Positions 19,693-22,590 of a stretch of DNA of 22,590 nt are shown here, piece by piece; position 1 is the first letter of the stretch; each line of letters opens with the position of its first letter. The stretch is taken from NCBI GenBank assembly GCA_028565635.1, contig JAOXYB010086719.1, forward strand, positions 1-22,590, given 5' to 3'. The translations under genes and the position numbers were made by a program. Source of the DNA: Phoronis ovalis (lineage: Eukaryota; Phoronida; Phoronidae). The notes beneath the pieces are model-generated. The model was not told the DNA's origin. It did no database searches and saw nothing but the letters and a program-made list of their open reading frames with translations.

Positions 19693-19779
19693 CTATGTGA
19701 GTGAACGCAAAATCTTATGAAAAGGGATATATTTTTCAGCCAGTCATGTAACTGGTTTTCAACATTAAATATTGGCAAA

Positions 19780-19995
19780 CAGGGTATTGTTTTTAGAATG
19801 TAGACCTGCCAAAGGGTATTACTTTTTCACCGTAAATTACAGATACATATTTAAAAAGAGTATATTTTATATCAGATGCCAAAAAACAGGGCGGCTTAAC
19901 CAGAACAGAAACATGTTTACTTGTCTAATGATTTGTACTGGTCGGGTCTGCCAAAGAGTCACTTTTTAATCCTGCAAGTCTTACAAAGTGGTGTT
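19780..19995 (+). repeat. Degenerate repeat, core CTGCCAAAGGGTATTACTTTTT
   Basis: ACCTGCCAAAGGGTATTACT at about 19804 and TCTGCCAAAGAGTCACTTTT at about 19948 are clear copies. Weaker ones are AGGGTATTGTTTTTAG (about 19780), ATGCCAAAAAACAGGGCGG (about 19876) and TTACAAAGTGGTGTTTTTT (about 19981). The plus-strand ORFs at 19772-20194 run through this repeat and are probably spurious. Confidence 0.5.
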
Positions 19996-19999
19996 TTTT

Positions 20000-22130
20000 A
20001 GCAGACTATGTATGTGTTTAGGCTTTTTTTCAAACTTACCATATGCTTGCGCATATGAACCCACCCATTACACAAGTGAACTCCCCTGGGCAAATCCACA
20101 AGCATCCACATTTTACAAAACAAATTCCTGTAACAATGGAACCAATTTCAACAAAATCCTAGAAATCCGCGAAATGGGTCAGATATTTCCATGAACATCC
20201 CTAGCGCATGACAAGAATTCCTAGGGGTCCATATTTCAAGTTAATACTTCTGATTCTTGGAATGCAAATCCTTGAGATGGCGCGATTCACTACTTTGGGA
20301 AAACCATAGCCATTAATCAATATCTTTAATGATGTGGATGGTGTGGGATTGCGGTGCAGGTCCCTATCTCAAAGCTCACCCCCTAAATTTATGGCATATT
20401 CCGGCATAACTACCATGGTGCCAAAAAGGTGGGTCTTCAAAATGATTCAGCCTATGACTCAATGTCTGCAAAGGACCTAAAATGCCAATGGATTCAAATT
20501 TTAACTGACCTTTCCATTATTGTTATACATGAAAGTAATTTTCAATGTTTTCACTGAGAAGCAGTTGCCTATTTAATGTCCCAAGAATGTGGTTGCAAGA
20601 TCCAGCCATAGTTAAACAGACATTCAACAATATAGTTGGCCTTTATTGTTTACAGAGGCAATAGACTTCATACATTATCTATTTTTACAGCACATTTTGA
20701 TGCTTAAATTAAAACATTGGTGAATTCAGTATCTTGCACAGATCAAGGGACTGGGGCCCTTTTGTTCTGGGACAGCCTCAAAACGATATCATTCCATGGT
20801 TTCTTCATAAGGCCAACTCTTTAGTTGAGACATTCTTCTAAAAATCTAACAGGTCTCGAATAGATCAAATAAAATTAGTCATAAATTCCTGTTAACAAAT
20901 ACAATATTATTGTCACACAAATTCCAAAGAGGGTGACATTTTCTAGTAGCCATTTTACCTCATTAGCTTTTGAATTATTACTGTTTAAATAAAATATGTG
21001 AAAAATCTGCATTACATTTTTTTTCACAGAAAAAAAAGTTTTCTGAAGCTTTGACATTGATACTATGTTTGGTAGTATTTTCAGAATTGTGTGTAATGCA
21101 TGAAATTTAACGACACCTCATAAAAATCATAAGGTACATCCTATTGGAAAATGTAGCAGATCTAAATTCAAGCTAACTACATTTTTAAGAAGTAATCGAT
21201 ACTCCCATTATTTGTTACGACCAAATTGTAAATACCATGAATAATCTTTGAATTATCAATTAATGTTTATTTCTGTTATGTTTATTTCTAACATTTAAAA
21301 TTTGATTTAAAAAATTGATTTTTAAATGAAATAAATTTAATTTACATGCTATAAAAGGTCAGATTAAAAAGTAAAAGTGTTTGATCCCTTTTATGCCATC
21401 TTGTTTTATGTGGTGATCCATCACTAAAATTTAATTTGCCACTATTAGCAGACTCTATGTAATTAACTGCTGATTTCATTAAAACAACAATAGCATCATT
21501 GCTCTATTATTATACACAGGAGGAGACAACTGTACAATTTCTCACACATCAGGTATTAGACCATGTATTTAAATGTATCACCATAAACCTCCATTTTTTC
21601 CCCAAATATACTGTAAGTAGTTATTAGTTAAGCAAACTATAAGCAGAGTAAGAAGTTGATTTATGTATTTCCCATTTTATGGTACTTAAATAAAAAAATA
21701 GTTATGCCAGCAATAGAGGCAAATCAAGTACTGTAAACCAATAAAATTAGTCACAGGAATATAACCACAAAATAGGAAAACACAAATTAAACTGCACTTG
21801 CTTTTAATAGTATGTTCCCATGTCCACTTCCTACTTCAATTTCCACAGTATCTTTCCTGGCATAAATTATGATCCAGCATACAACCACAGATAGACAGAT
21901 AAGACAAGGCTGATAAGGCAAGCATATATCTTTAAAATTTTAAGATGATAGTGAATACTTTTTTCACAATTCTGCTCCCATCCTCACAGTCTCACATGAA
22001 TATTACTATGCCAATAAGTGCAGTTTTAAAAGTTAAGAAACATCATTCTATGGCATCTTTCACTTGATTAGAGAATACAATATACACAATATCTTTACGC
22101 TTTTCAAATTTGCAGTAAAGTCCAGGCCTA
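20000..22130. other. Non-coding stretch upstream of the visible kinase exons
   Basis: The left part (20040-20240) carries recurring AATCC/CCTAG words (ATCCTAGAAATCC, ATCCCTAGCGCATG, ATTCCTAGGGGTCC), again phrase-like and degenerate. The rest is AT-rich. The kinase glycine loop and VAIK exon were looked for on the minus strand and not seen. The 60-residue minus-strand ORF at 20875-21057 has no recognisable features. Confidence 0.4.
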
Positions 22131-22139
22131 CCTAACCAG

Positions 22140-22290
22140 CGTAGACTCGAACCCCCAATCCGTACTTGCGCACCCGTTTCCTACCATTCGAACCTTTTTT
22201 CCGAGTAATTCTGCAACTCGAACCGTCATTTCCGTAGACTCGCACAAGTTGCCAGAACTCATACAGATTTCCGGAGACTCGGACCTGCTG
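22140..22290 (-). repeat. CpG-rich degenerate minisatellite, core GGTTCGAGTCTACGGAAA
   Basis: Read on the minus strand, about seven units of 18-30 bases follow each other: GGTCCGAGTCTCCGGAAATC, TATGAGTTCTGGCAACTTG, TGCGAGTCTACGGAAATGAC, GGTTCGAGTTGCAGAATTAC, GGTTCGAATGGTAGGAAACG, GGTGCGCAAGTACGGATTGG and GGTTCGAGTCTACGCTGG. It is the most CpG-dense part of the window. The GGTTCGANTC word matches the tRNA B-box consensus, but no cloverleaf can be drawn. Confidence 0.65.
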
Positions 22291-22590
22291 TTCGGATTTT
22301 TTTGATACTATTAATTTTAAGTTTGATATATTGTTTTAATTCTTATAAAAATATAAATCTAATTCATTACTTTATATTTTGCAATTTGGTTTATGCCAAT
22401 AAAGGATTAATTTAGATAAGTTAACGTGGCGAGAACCGTTAACATACTGTAACTTGCAAAAATATTGATATTTTCTCTTTTTGTGAATTCTGCTTGGCCA
22501 TATTCTTTGGAACAAATTTACAAAATAAATTCTCACTTTTCTCGTCGATTTTTAATGAAAAAACAGCTTTTTCTGAAGACCGGTGAAAAA

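Noticed and set aside
19639-19700. Alternative minus-strand frame with CACPEGFAEERGC, EGF-like at first sight
   Set aside because: The Cys spacing does not make an EGF module, and the splice sites here favour the other frame.
22140-22165. tRNA-like T-arm GGGGGTTCGAGTC on the minus strand
   Set aside because: The arm does not pair, no anticodon or D-arm is present, and the word is one unit of the local repeat.

Overview
The window looks like nuclear DNA of an animal, most likely a mollusc or other lophotrochozoan. It is strongly AT-rich, has no dense ORFs, operons or ribosome-binding sites, and its only credible coding pieces are short exons with GT-AG splice sites far apart on the minus strand. 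It also holds islands of degenerate phrase-like tandem repeats of a kind I associate with bivalve genomes. The taxon is an inference; nothing here proves it.

The one firmly recognisable coding element is a 167-bp minus-strand exon at 15183-15349. It encodes the hinge, alpha-E helix and start of the catalytic loop of a Ser/Thr protein kinase, and its sequence style is that of the CAMK/AMPK-related group. Two small phase-0 exons upstream in the gene (19639-19692 and 16911-16943) could encode the beta3-alphaC part of the same N-lobe. I could not find a standard C-lobe (D-x-K-x-x-N, DFG, APE) downstream. A phase-compatible exon at 13116-13206 restores HRD but then departs from the family. The gene therefore crosses at least the upstream edge of the window and is only partly visible.

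Further down on the same strand, 8718-8916 and 8158-8231 form a splice- and phase-compatible exon pair encoding an unrecognised beta-rich segment. There are two alternative phase-compatible 3' continuations, at 7787-7839 and 7451-7641. Two other possible last exons lie at 5300-5464 (faintly zinc-finger-like) and 1519-1609 (followed by an AATAAA). Whether all of these belong to the kinase gene or to a second gene cannot be settled from sequence alone. I see no convincing gene on the plus strand.

The rest is intron or intergenic DNA. It contains degenerate minisatellite islands (38-170, 9190-9510, 11180-11400, 18010-18265, 19780-19995, 22140-22290), short tandem duplications (4819-4990, 5541-5762, 16647-16684, 18812-18845), homopolymer tracts and a TG microsatellite. 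The most unusual pattern is that the repeat islands at the two ends of the window share a core word, GTNCGARTYT, in opposite orientations. I found no transposase, reverse transcriptase, CRISPR array, rRNA or tRNA.
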